Assembly: GCF_964340395.1 (NCBI RefSeq)
Contig: NC_135562.1
Location: 19,137,626 to 19,201,625 of the forward strand
DNA from: Glandiceps talaboti
Taxonomy: Eukaryota; Hemichordata; Enteropneusta; Spengelidae
Length of the DNA stretch: 64,000 nt
Direction: 5' to 3'
Shown: positions 11,406-22,390 of the stretch, piece by piece
How positions within the stretch are numbered: the first letter of the stretch is position 1
How the letters are laid out: every line of letters begins with the position of its first letter
The notes under the pieces: generated by a model
What the model was told of the DNA's origin: nothing
Seen by the model: only the letters and a program-made list of their open reading frames with translations
The model's database searches: none
Made by a program: the position numbers and the translations under genes

Positions 11406-12054
11406 GTTCCATTGGTGCTGTAGTACGAATATTCACCAGAGGCACACGTGTAGATGTAGGAGGTGACTTCCTCAACACACATCGTTTACATGTTTCACAC
11501 CAATTCTTGACAAAGGATTGCATTTCCGGCCAATAAAAACGAGCTCTTACTAAATCCATAGTCTTGTCAAAACCCAAATGACCATTTCCATCATGAAGTC
11601 CTTCCAATACGTGATCTCTCATCTTTTCAGGTAAGACCAACTGCCAAGACTCCATTCCAGTACTAGTGTGGGTTGACCTAACCAAAACATTATCCCTGAT
11701 GGATAACCTCTCCCACTGTTTGAGAAGCAGGTTGGTCTCCTTGGATACTTTGGCTCGAACTCTTCTACTCGGCCTCTTCTTCTCTTGTTTCCATATCAAC
11801 ACTTTACCAATGGCTTGATCCTCCTCCTGTGCCAGGTTTAACTCCAGTGGAGATATTCCTGGTAGGACTTGGGTACCATGCATTGGCGTCTGCTCCAGAC
11901 TATCATCATTTGCTTCACACTCTTTCTTTCGTATAGTTGCACTAACGATGTCAAGTGTGGCCGCAACATCTTCTCTTGGCATTCTGGACAGGCCATCAGC
12001 ATTTGCATTGCTTTTGCCAGGACGGTATCTGATATCAAAATCAAACATTGCCAA
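11362..12054 (-). pseudogene. Element A RNase H tail and integrase zinc-binding domain
   Basis: Begins with MFDFDIRYRPGKSNANADGLSR, the conserved end of Gypsy RNase H, then carries the HHCC integrase N-terminal domain (HDGNGHLGFDK ... CETCKRC). The preceding frame ends in an in-frame TAG at 12055-12057 inside the normally continuous RNase H, so this is the downstream half of a nonsense-broken polyprotein. Confidence 0.85.
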
Positions 12055-12294
12055 CTATGATATCCAACGTTGGCCAGTAGCATCAAGTTTGGCTGTGGTC
12101 TTTACATATGCGAGAGGATTATTATCAGTCCACGCAGTAAATCTGTTTCCATAGAGATAGTCCTTAAACTTGTCCGTCACTGCCCACTTCAAACACAAAA
12201 ACTCAAGCTTATGGGCTGGGTAACGCGTCTCTGCAGGCTTCAATCCACGACTGGCATATGCGATAACCCGCTCCTGGCTCTCGAGTCTGTGCAA
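12055..12294 (-). pseudogene. Element A RNase H domain, middle part
   Basis: 79 codons with VIAYASRGLKPAETRYPAHK and FTAWTDNNPLAYV, classic Ty3/Gypsy RNase H motifs. RNase H removes the RNA strand of the RNA/DNA hybrid during reverse transcription. A frameshift near 12280 separates it from the reverse transcriptase frame, and a TAG ends it at 12055. Confidence 0.85.
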
Positions 12295-13594
12295 GGACAG
12301 CTCCTAAACCATCTATAGAAGCATCTGTTTGCAGTGTAAATGGGAGGGAGAAATCTGGAAATCCCAATACAGGTGCTGTGGTCAGCTTCTCTTTCAACTG
12401 TTGAAAGGCATGCTCACATTCACTTGTCCATACAAATGCTGGTCTTTCCTGTACCTTCTTCTTACCCTTCTTCTTTCTGGCATCACCAGATGTAAGTCTG
12501 TTCAAGGGTGCTGCTATCTGTGAATAGCCTTTGACAAACTTGCGGTAATAGCCAGAGAACCCTAAGAACTGCAAAACCTCTTTATAGTTGGTTGGTCTTT
12601 TCCATTCTCTTACTTTCTCTATCTTCTCTGGATCAGTGTTAACTCCTTTTGCACTCACATGTCCAAGGTATTTTACTTCACTTTGTAGGAAATGGCATTT
12701 CTTAGGCTTCAACTTTAATCCATGTTGTCTCAGACGATCAAACACAAGTTGTAACCTGGCCAAATGCTGCTCAAAGGACTCAGAAAATACTACTATATCA
12801 TCTAGATATATAAGGACAGTTGAAAAGTTCTGATCACCCAAACAGGACATCATTAATCTGGAAAACGTGGCTGGAGAGTTCTGGAGACCAAACGGCATGG
12901 GAGTTGTGAAAGCTGTCTTATGACGATCCTTTTCAGCAACCTCCACCTGCCAGTAGCCAGATGTTAAGTCCAGAGAGGAGAAATACTTAGACTTGCCAAG
13001 AGCCTCCAGTGCTTCATCCATTCTTGGTAGGGGGTAAGCATCACGGATGGACTGCGAGTTCAGCTTTCTGTAGTCGATGCAGATACGCAGAGTACCATCT
13101 TTCTTGCGTACCACCACTATTGGTGAGGCAAAGGGTGACTTACTTGGACGAATCACACCAGTAGCTTCCATATCCTTGATGTGTTGCAAAACATCCTGAT
13201 ACTGTGAAGGTGGTATCCTTCGGTGAGGTAGACGGAATGGTTTGTCATCCACAAGTGGTATCTCATGCTGCACTGTAGATGTACAACCATAGTCTAATGG
13301 ATGTTGAGAAAACACATCAGTATTACGACATAGTAAATCTTGCAACTTCTTGAGCTGTCCAGGACTCTCAGTGGCTGCATTAGTTAGATCTAAACCACAG
13401 TTATCATGCACTGTATTCTGAGAGGACACACGCTTGCTACCACTCCTAGTTGGTGGTCTGGATCTGTGACGCAGACTGCCTTTGCTGTTACCATTTGAAG
13501 TCCGCTTTGCTGCACGACCTTTGCGATTATTTGTGTCATCACCATTGACGTCACTTTGTTTCGACACTTTAGTCACTCTAGGATCTTGACCGCT
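12209..13594 (-). pseudogene. Element A reverse transcriptase
   Basis: Reverse transcriptase with fingers and palm motifs in order: FRLPHRRIPPSQY, PFASPIVVVRKKDGTLRICIDYR, YFSSLDLTSGYWQV, FGLQNSPATF, the catalytic IYLDDIVVFS (about residue 256) and LGHVSAKGV, then the connection region and the first RNase H strand QTDASIDGLGAVLA. It is in the same frame as the protease ORF but separated from it by one TAA stop at 13595-13597. The frame is lost again near 12280. It copies element RNA into DNA. Confidence 0.93.
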
Positions 13595-14490
13595 TTACAA
13601 AGTATCTTGTACTTGTACATTAATGTGTAGATCTGCTAGAGTAGTGTTGTGGTGAATCTTCACAGGTCTTGCAGACAAGTTGCATACTCTTACTACAACA
13701 TGACCATCTTGTACCGTGCCAATACTTCTACCGATAACCAAACCAGCTCCTTTACTCTGACACCTTGGTCCTTCCACCATTACTGTATATGGTCCATCCC
13801 CAAGTGCTCTGGGGGCATGACAACTAACATGCTTCTCACTTTCTGGTGGGATAGTACAGGGACACCGTCCAGTATATTTGGCACGTCCAACACGGCCACT
13901 TTTGTCACCACATTCTGCTTTTCCTGTTTGCCTGAAAGCATCATACCACACCACAGACTCCCCTTTCACCAAACTCAGATAACTCCTACCATGCGTACTT
14001 TTAAGGTGGTCACGACTTGTTCGAATAACATTTGTACCAACAAGCAATGGCACTCTCGTCCTATACTCGGTAGTAGGAACAACAAACGCAGGGACTCCTT
14101 TGAACTGTTGACCAAGGAACTCAAGGTTAAGATCAATCACCCCTACATAAGGTACCAAGTGAGCGGTAGCCCCTTCAATAACAACACTGCTTGACTTTAA
14201 TGGTTGATGAGATAGTTCTGGGTGCTGGGAAACAAAAACATCAGTCACTGATGTAATCTGGGAACCAGTATCAATTAAGGCACTGCATGTTATACCATTC
14301 ACCGTAACTGTATCCTCATTCACTGGACCAACTAACTGCTGATGCAACTCTTCTGGAGGGACAGTTGACTGCACTCCTATGTCACGTTGCAAGTTCAATT
14401 GGTTCTGCTTTAAATCTGCAGATAATTTCTCAATAGGGCTGGTGTTAACAGGTGAGCCCGTAGCTTGCCCTTCAGCCACGGACTTTACTC
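13595..14490 (-). pseudogene. Element A aspartic protease region
   Basis: Retropepsin-type protease with the catalytic ALIDTGSQIT motif and a later LLVGTNVI strand (the family's ILG-NFL-like position). It would cleave the Gag-Pol polyprotein. The frame is offset by -1 from gag and opens just before the gag stop, with a TTTAAAC heptamer in the overlap. An in-frame TAA ends it ahead of the reverse transcriptase, so it is disconnected from the rest of pol. Confidence 0.8.
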
Positions 14491-15976
14491 GTTTAAAGGT
14501 GTGTTGGTTGATGCTTCCTTGCCTCTAGACTTTGATCGACATCCTGAGCTTATGTGGCCTTCCTGACCACACTTAAAACACGTAATAGGCCCACTCGTTT
14601 GGCGGCGTTGACGGCTACCACTAGTACTCTGAGCACTACCACCCGAATTACCTTTGTCTTTCAAAGCCAAACTTGAAAGTTTCTCTTCAAGATCAATCAC
14701 TTTGCTTGCTTGCTTCTGTTGGGAAGTAGCAATCTGTTTTACCAATTCAGTAAGTTCTGATAGCTCTGATTTCAAAACATTCTGCTTAGTTGGCTTCTCA
14801 TTCTTTGTCACATGATCACCCCCTTGGATAACTACTGGTTGACTGCTAACCTTCTTTGACTTCGACTCAACTTTCACCCTTCTCTTTTCATGTGCCAATC
14901 TTCTCAACTGGTCTCGCAGATCTTTGGAAGTCATACGCCAAGGCTGCATGGGGTCCAGGCGGTTGTAAACCTCCTCCTCATGCAAACCTCTCATAAACTG
15001 GTGAGTAAGGCGATAATCACGATCTGGTAGTTGACGTCCATCATGCTGTCTTTCCTCAATAGATCGAAGTACAGCATCAAGGGTGATGGCATATGAAAAC
15101 AAGCTGACTCATTGGGTTGTTGAAGCCGTGAATAGAATTCAGCCATAGGATCTAACGGACAACGAAGATCACCATATTCTGCTCTAAGCTCTCCGAATGC
15201 TCATCAGCAGGTTGTTCATGAACTGGCAAATTCAAAACTAATTTTCTAGCTTCACCACCTAAATTTCTAACTATCGTCTGAAATTGTAAAGTAGTTGGCA
15301 TAGCTCCTGCATTGAGCAAGTATTGGGTGTCTCTTATCCAGTCATCAATAAGAACCTTACAGTCTGGACTACCAGTAAAATTAGGTACATTCTTAATTTG
15401 ATGTGAAGATGTCATGTTAAAATGTGGAGTATGTGTAGGTGTGAATGTAGGTTGACTGTTTTCTGGAATGTGTGTCACCGGTTGTCCAAAAAGCTGACCT
15501 TGGCCAATAAGCGGTGCACCACTAAACTTCTGGGTACCACTAACAACAGGCTGTGGCAACCCACCACTAGATGGCACACGCACACTACCATCAACCAAAC
15601 TTGGATAACTCACACTCCCAGGGCTCTGTTGTAAATTAACTCCCTGAAGTGTAGTGCTGGATGCAGGTGGTGGTGGTGATGGTTGACTACCAGGACCTGA
15701 CATACCAAGAACGTTGAGACCACTACCTATGGGTGTTGACAACGCATGACTGTGGGATGCAGTTGTAGTTGTATGTAAAGGGGTACTACTATACTGAGAT
15801 CGGGATATATGTCTGGGTAACTTAGGTGTTGAATAAAGTGGAACGTGTGTAACAGCTACTTGTGACGGTTTCAAAGACAATGTACCAGGTTCTGGTTCAT
15901 CCCTGGCTGCAGTCGCATAACCAGATTCCATTGCTGCAAATGATGCATCTAACTCAGGGTTTGTACCAGTTGCCAT
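14485..15976 (-). pseudogene. Element A gag
   Basis: Gag polyprotein spread over three frames. The likely start is the ATG at 15974-15976 in a strong GCCATGG context. The N-terminal half is Ser/Thr/Pro-rich, followed by capsid-like sequence around PNFTGSPDCKVLIDDWIRD. The last frame (14485-15102) has a basic coiled stretch and one CCHC zinc knuckle, CFKCGQEGHISSGC, that would bind RNA. Frame changes occur near 15190 and 15100. Gag ends at TAA 14485-14487. Confidence 0.85.
14491..14497 (-). promoter_or_regulatory. TTTAAAC slippery heptamer at gag-pro junction
   Basis: In the gag frame the bases read T TTA AAC GAG TAA, exactly the X XXY YYZ layout of a -1 ribosomal frameshift site, two codons before the gag stop. 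After a -1 slip the ribosome would enter the open protease frame. A downstream pseudoknot or stem was not verified. Confidence 0.7.
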
Positions 15977-16853
15977 GGCAACCATGATTAGCGGACACAA
16001 ACAAGCAATGAGACAAAATGAGTACATGTAGCACTTACAAACAACCAAAAATGTCTTATCAAGTTTACAATCACTGATAAAAACTTAGTCCTATAATTAA
16101 AGTTACACCACACAAAATGAACAAACTGACTTAATGTTAATGCTTTGTACATAAAAGTAGCATGTTCTCAAACTTGTGATGAAAAAGAAAAAAAATACTG
16201 TGCACCTGCAAATCTGTATCTCTGGAAAGTTACAATGAATGCTGGGATACCAATACCACACTAGTTTTTACTCATGTCAGAGCAATATTACTACATAATA
16301 TATATGAATGCACAGTAACACTAAAACTTAGTATATTCCACAGCAGTGTTATAAACTGAATGGAAATAAACAGTTTGCAAACTTACTACACAGACCAATT
16401 CCACTGGCAAAAAAAAATATACTGTTGTCTGTGCACCAACTAAAACCTCTATATGAGTTTAGTTTTCAATACACCAAAAGTTCAAATTGTCTTTGCTTTT
16501 AAGCTAATAAAAAACAAGAACCTGAAAATAAAAATAAAATAATCACACAAAACATAATTGTTTACACGCTACAATAAAAACTTGAGTAAAGTATACACAT
16601 CTTCATGTATAACACGCTGATAACTTCCGTTGATCAACAGCTGACTGCTCCCTTGCACTTGAAACTTGAAACCGGACGCGTTGCTTGGCGACGGCAGACG
16701 TCTCAGTTCCATGGATCCAAACGCAGTGGTGACGAAATCGCTCACACTCTCCACAGTGTAGCACCCGCAACCAGCATGAAAATGTCCAAAACTCGTCTTC
16801 TTCGTTAAATAAAATCGCTCAGTCCTCCACACAGCAATATGTCAGAACTCACA
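15977..16853 (-). other. Element A 5' leader
   Basis: Noncoding leader between primer-binding site and gag. The 87-codon frame at 16569-16832 has no recognisable domain and is not called. Confidence 0.6.
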
Positions 16854-16871
16854 ATCACGTCGGGGTCACCA
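16854..16871 (-). promoter_or_regulatory. Element A primer-binding site
   Basis: Sense strand TGGTGACCCCGACGTGAT begins two bases after the 5' LTR. The TGG start fits pairing with a tRNA 3' CCA end. I could not assign the tRNA with confidence. Confidence 0.7.
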
Positions 16872-16873
16872 TT

Positions 16874-17522
16874 TGTGGCGGTCGGTTGCCGATCGGGGGC
16901 CCGGGAGGCGCTTTGTGTCCCAATCGCTCGACCAGTTTGCGCCTCGTGTTATCACTGCACACACACTAGGCTCTCACACAACAACAACACGAGACTGTTC
17001 GTTTGAATTGTGATCGACACTTTGCTGGTTTAATTCTTCATCACCATCTACAACATGATGGGAAGGCGAAAGGTCAAGAGGGTAACAACTTTACAATAAA
17101 ATACTAAAATAAAAAGTTACAAGCTCATCAAAACCTGAAATACATCTATGACGCAACGCTAAATACAGGCGACTATGACAGTTCAATCACAGATGTTTCA
17201 ATGTCTCAAAAAGTAGTAAAATCTAAATGAAAACTTTCCAAACTTCACTAGGACATCAATAAATATGTCATCTTTCGTTTGGCATACATCAAGAGTCTGG
17301 ATGCTTTGGATTACTACACAAATTAAATAGCTTTTCTGAAGACATGAAATCACTTACCTACAACATGATGGAAGGCGAAAGGTCAAGAGGTCAAGACGAA
17401 CATCGCCCTCTCACACATGAAGTGAATTACTTTTGTCTTTACTATATGCACAAAGGTATAAAGCTTACAACATAAATATAAATTAACAACACTACTACAA
17501 GGTTCTCAGAACCTGGGTCACA
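16874..17522 (-). repeat. Element A 5' LTR
   Basis: 649-bp LTR, about 98% identical to the left copy by eye. Promoter and polyadenylation functions are expected here but not located. Confidence 0.93.
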
Positions 17523-17682
17523 GGAACATTAGAATAATAGAATTTAACGGTTAGGAAACGCAGATACTATATTCCATTATATTATATCATGCTACTATGT
17601 GCCATTCTGATTGGATAATAACTGTGGTAAAATCCCATTTTACCACGGCTGGCAGTGGTAAAATGGGCCCCTAAACTAGCAT

Positions 17683-18033
17683 ATGAATAGTACTCACAAA
17701 AATGAAGCTAGTGTTCGTTCTTATACCAATAAGTTAACACTTCTTCAGAGTAAAGGTATGTCAGGTATCCTGTCCAATAGTTTGGGTTACAGTAGTCCAA
17801 ATAATTCCACTGATGACCTTGCGATCGAAAGCAACGACCGATCAGTGGCTTCAACATCACTGGCCATGGCTGATAAGGTACAATTTCTCCCATGCAACGA
17901 GTCGTCTCAGCGTCCTGCTCTCGTTGAATCAAGCAACACCAATTTTACTTTTAACCATCAGTCAAGTGCGTCAGGATTATTTCAAAACTGTACATTTTCA
18001 GGTTCAGTCAATGTTCAATTTGTTAACCATTAA
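17683..18033 (+). CDS. Hypothetical Ser/Asn-rich ORF, possible terminal exon
   Basis: 116 codons immediately beyond the element A insertion site. The product is rich in Ser, Asn and Thr and ends in a hydrophobic, alternating segment, SGLFQNCTFSGSVNVQFVNH, preceded by a low-complexity linker. An AATAAA signal lies about 190 bp downstream (near 18226), consistent with a 3' terminal exon. I recognise no family. Short amyloid-like C-terminal tails occur on some immune signalling proteins of invertebrates, but nothing here proves that role. A possible GT donor (AAAG GTATGT) falls inside the frame, so the exon limits are uncertain. The frame could also be chance. Confidence 0.35.
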   Translation: MNSTHKNEASVRSYTNKLTLLQSKGMSGILSNSLGYSSPNNSTDDLAIESNDRSVASTSLAMADKVQFLPCNESSQRPALVESSNTNFTFNHQSSASGLFQNCTFSGSVNVQFVNH

Positions 18034-18889
18034 ATTAAAGTAGACTGTGTAACGTCGCGCATCTGATTTACTGTCTCGAGCTTTCTCCGATTCAACTGAT
18101 TCAACGCCGAGATTGTATTGTTCTTATGTAAATATCCAAACAAAATTGTCACTTTCTTTGACCTCTTGCCCCGTTTTCTTTGTTGCTAGTTTTCAACGCG
18201 TTTTCGTTATGCATTATATGATGTAAATAAAGTAATTTATCAATGGAATGCAATGTAGTGTAAGGTTTGTGTTCATGTAGTGTGTGTGTGTGGGGCCCGG
18301 GGGCGATATGAAAGTATCCACTCATCAAAATATGCTCGTTCCCGACGATCTTATTACCGGCGATCTTTTTCTGTACGTGCGAATTCGCCTTCTCAGGCAT
18401 ATAAATAACCACAGAATCACATTTAGAAAAAATAGACACATATTTTGATATAATATAATAGCAATAACGCCATTCGGCTCGTGCTATATGTCGCGAATTG
18501 TACCAAAATCTCGTGTATACCCGCCTTCGGCGGGGGTTATTGCTTAATTCTACCCCTGATGAGTGAGGAATACACACCTCAGGAAACAGTTCTGTAAGGT
18601 CAATAGCATTTTAAGAACCTTTTCAGCCATACCCCCCCCCCCTCGTCAAACATTTGGTCTAAATCTGTTCCCAGGTATTTGACATATTTTATGAGTGATT
18701 TGGGTATTACTACACACAATGTTAAGTTTCGAGTTGGATTTAAGCTTACGTTTTGAGCCAAACAGAACTGATTCCTTTTTTTCTTCCGTAAGGAAGATAT
18801 ATATTTATGTGTGGAAGTCTGTGTGATTGTCTCTATGTCTGTCTGTCTGTCTGTCTCTCTGTCTGTCTGTCGGTCTGTGTCATAGTTTT
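18034..18889. other. Intergenic, TCTG microsatellite near 18835-18880
   Basis: No gene recognised. It includes a GC-rich patch at 18290-18310, a C-run near 18635 and a TCTG repeat at the edge of the next repeat block. Confidence 0.5.
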
Positions 18890-19560
18890 GTCCATAACGG
18901 CTTGCTCAATTCAAAGGAAATTTTGAGGACGTATTCCGTGGGGTAATTGCAAGACGTGGTTAGGTTTTGGTAAAAATCCCGTGAACATTAATGAGCAATT
19001 TACGTAATTAATTATTTTCGGTAATTAGGCTGTATCTCAAGAATGCACGCTTCAATATCATTATAACTTGGTACACACATTTGTGATACCAAATCGCACC
19101 TGTCCTGAAATATATTACTAATGTAGCTTTTAGTTTTAATAAGTTATTGGCATATTTCCGATTGGCCACAAAAGAAAAAAATAGTTTCTCATCAGGCAAT
19201 GTCGTCTAAAGTGGTGAAATTTTATCACCATTTTCTATAACGCGACTGGCTCAATTCAAACGAAATATATTGCATTTGTTCTGTAGAGTAGTGACAAGAA
19301 CTGATTAGGTTTTGGTAAAAAACCCAAGAATATTAACGAGAAATTTACATAATTAATGGTTTTCGGTAATTAGGCTATATCTCAAGAATGCACACTTCAA
19401 ATTCAATATAATTTGATACATGTATTTGCGATACCAAATCGTACTTGTCCAGAAAATATTATTGATGTAGCTTATAGTTTTAATAAATTATTGGCATATT
19501 TTTGTAGGCCAATAAAAGGGAAAAAATAGTTTCTCTTCAGGAAATGTTGTCCAAAGTGGT
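18890..19560. repeat. Inverted tandem copies of the AT-rich repeat family
   Basis: Two units of about 330 bp (18890-19220 and 19235-19560), each with GGCTCAATTCAAA, GGTTAGGTTTTGGTAAAAA-like and TTTTCGGTAATTAGGCT blocks. These are the reverse complement of the arrays at 2200-3010 and 6020-6890. Confidence 0.7.
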
Positions 19561-19589
19561 ACAACGATGGGCTTATTAATTTTTTTTAC

Positions 19590-19760
19590 ATTCTCAACAA
19601 ATGTCACAGTACACATTGTGGTTGGCCAGGAGATCACTAACAGCAATGAGCAAATAGCAATCAATGAGAAAAAATAACTTATTACATATGTTATGTTGTA
19701 GTCCAACAATTGTCTGTAGGAATGAAAATCTCAAAACTTGCCCTTACGGAAGACATTCAG
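19590..19760. repeat. Interspersed repeat, inverted copy of 63053-63200
   Basis: Read in reverse complement, it shares TTCCGTAAGGGCAA, TTTTGAGATT, CCTACAGACAATTG and ATCTCCTGGCCAAC blocks, in the same order, with the segment directly upstream of the SQOR fragment. Confidence 0.7.
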
Positions 19761-21813
19761 TTTACATCTGGTTCCTAGATGTAATGATAATTTTGTTGTC
19801 AACTAACCGTGCACTAACTGATATGAGTTCTTTACCTAAATGCTGCTCAACCTCTACAAACTTATTACAAGAAATTAACAAGGCAGATCTAGAGTCATCA
19901 GCGTACAGAAAACGTTTACAGCACGGAATTTCTATGGTTGTCATTAGGTTGACCTTTTTTTTGTTTCTCGTCTCCAGTGGAATAGTCAGGCGGGGCAGGC
20001 GGGCGAAATAAAAAAGAGGGGTGGCAAGGAAAAAATCTGTAGTTTTTCAGTTCTATTCTCTGTCCTTTCTGTCCTGTCAGTCTCTCTACAACTTCTTTTG
20101 TCTTCTCTTTATTGAATTCCTTGTTACAGGTCTCTTTCATTTTCAAGTCCGTAGAACAACTTTGTAAGAAGATAAATACTTATCATCCTAATACGTGTAT
20201 ATCTGTAGCCATGAACTGTTGTATGATTTTATAAGGCGTACTAATAATTTCGTCCTATTAATCAAAGTGGCATTGACATCGCTAACAATGTTTTCAAGTT
20301 ATCCAATTTGAACTTTAGTATGTAACTTTTTGAAACACTTGCGTGATTGTCATCAGTGTGCTAGAGATGTTTTCATTTATATAAATCAATACTTCTAGGA
20401 AACATTTTTCTTCAGTTTGAACTTGTCAAAATAATCAACCCGATAACATGCACACATTTATAGAACTCAGTACTCCTTTTGGATTTACTGTTTAAAAAGT
20501 AATAATGTAAACGTCGGTAACATGCCATGCAAGTCCTGGTTGCAGTACAATATACATTATGCGTCTTCTAGATATGTAACTTGCAAGTGTTGTTACTAAT
20601 GTTAGCAATAGGCAATAGCAAGACGTTGTTGCATAGTGTCGACACCGACAAATTTACATTCAAACATTCCAATGCTGACACAATTTAAATGATCAGCTAT
20701 CACTACTCCTTTTGAGTCATTCTGTACAATCTTTCTAACATTCATGCCTAAAACCTTTGTTTACGACACAATTGAAGCTTGTATGTTTTACAAACATCGT
20801 TAGCCTATGCTCCGTGAATCAGTGATAATTCAAGTTACTGCACATGCGCAATGAACAAAGAACGTCTTGCAATTGCAAGGTCATGCATGTCATGGGTCAT
20901 GAAACGCATTGCCATTACGGAGTCGGTCATTTCACCGATGATACAACTGATTTAAAGCTATACAACTGGTCAAGAAATTTTTATTTTGAGGAATGCAATA
21001 TGACTTTTACGAATTTTAAGTATAATTTTGAAAATGATAGAAATACTCTGAGCTATTAGGTTGCAGCCAAATGTACCGCGCGGCGGTATTAATTTCGAGC
21101 CCTGGCCTGTCCCTCAAACCTCAACGACTTCAGCCATGAAAGACACATGTTGCTCCGACGTAACAAAGTGGGTGGGGGGGGGGGGGGTTAGATGCCATGA
21201 GGAACGTTTGATGTTCGTTCGAACCTTACAATTTTGCTGTGTTGAACTCAGGAGTTGGTCGGAAATAAAAACAAAATTTCTGATGTCGGAGCTGAAAATT
21301 AGGGTAGGTCGGGAGATGAGAAACAGAAAAAATAAAAAGGGCCGCCCTTAACATAAATTGATTAAATTAAATCTTTCACTTTAGACCGTCTTCACTTATT
21401 TGAACACAAATTTATATAACTTATGCCAAACAAAAACAATCGCAAGGCTCCGATTACGCTCAATTTTAGAATTGGTGGGGTAGTAAGAATTTTTATTTCA
21501 TTTTTTGTTTATATTTTTATTATATGTAAGTGTCTAGTTTGAGTAATTTTGTATTCCGTTTTTCATATGGTCTCTGTGTTATTGGTTTCTTCCCATCAGA
21601 TCTGATGGACAGCAATTACATATTGGAAGAACAGTTTATATTGTATTTTTAAGTTGGTATCAGCCACTATTTCTTGCGATTCTATTAATTTTTGTTCAAA
21701 TACATGAAAACAGTTAAGAATCGGCAGTGAAAAACAAGGTGGGGTAGCTGGGTAACAGGACTGTACAGACAACGTATATAACATAATGTATATTGTTATA
21801 GTAGTAATACTAT
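19761..21813. other. Intergenic, no supported gene
   Basis: Small open frames on both strands have no recognisable domains. A G-run lies near 21172-21187. This is the left flank of element B. Confidence 0.5.
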
Positions 21814-22374
21814 TATTACTACTGATCTTCGCACACAGCTGATAGACCAAGTAATAACACCCGAATCACTCTCATATCTCATATCTGACTCAACTTCTGT
21901 ATGCACGTACCAGGATCACACTTGAACTTTAAAGGGAATTAGCTTAGACTACACAGTTTGTGTATAAATCTACACTCGAGACGAAGGCAAACACCCAGCA
22001 TAGTGCCTCGTTCATTGACTTCCCGCGAAGCCAAGTCCTCTTGCCAAATCTGAGTGAAGTGCCTGTCCCCAGTGCTCTTTATTGTGACGTCCGTAAAGTC
22101 TAAATTTACATAACGCATGGCCAATGGCCAAATAATTATTTCTGGGCGTGACCATGCCCTAAAAGTAATTTTAAAACATTGATGAATGATCACTATGAAT
22201 CCTAGATATTTATGAAATGCAGACCGTCGTCTCATGTATTCGAGTATGCTTGGAATCCTGTGTGGTCTAAATCCGATATCCTTGAGACAGTCTATTGACC
22301 TTTCAGTCAAACTAGGACATGCGATGTTGTTAAAATATTAAGTTTACTGAAATATAAATATGTCATCTGTGACA
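21814..22374 (-). repeat. Element B 3' LTR
   Basis: 561-bp LTR starting TGTCACAG in sense orientation. It contains a TGACGTC motif and a 123-codon sense frame also present in the other LTR. Confidence 0.93.
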
Positions 22375-22390
22375 CTTTCCCCTCTTTCCA
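22375..22390 (-). promoter_or_regulatory. Element B polypurine tract
   Basis: Sense strand GGAAAGAGGGGAAAG directly precedes TGTCACAG of the 3' LTR. Confidence 0.85.

Larger units (their letters stand above)
9193..17522 (-). mobile_element. Ty3/Gypsy LTR retrotransposon, element A (full length, inactivated)
   Basis: A complete element read on the minus strand: 5' LTR at right, leader, gag, pro, RT-RNase H, integrase, polypurine tract and 3' LTR at left. The LTRs start TGTGACCC and end CCGCCACA in sense orientation. The 4-bp target duplication GGAA flanks it (9189-9192 and 17523-17526). I count about a dozen differences between the LTRs by eye, near 2%. The internal region carries several frameshifts and two in-frame stops, so it is defective. 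The pro-RT-RH-INT order, single CCHC knuckle and D,D,E integrase place it in Metaviridae. No envelope gene and no chromodomain are seen. Confidence 0.93.

Noticed and set aside
16569-16832. 87-codon frame in the element A leader
   Set aside because: No recognisable domain; lies between primer-binding site and gag where leaders are noncoding.
21939-22310. LTR frame as a real gene
   Set aside because: No domain; preserved in both LTRs simply because they are identical. Kept as a low-interest finding.
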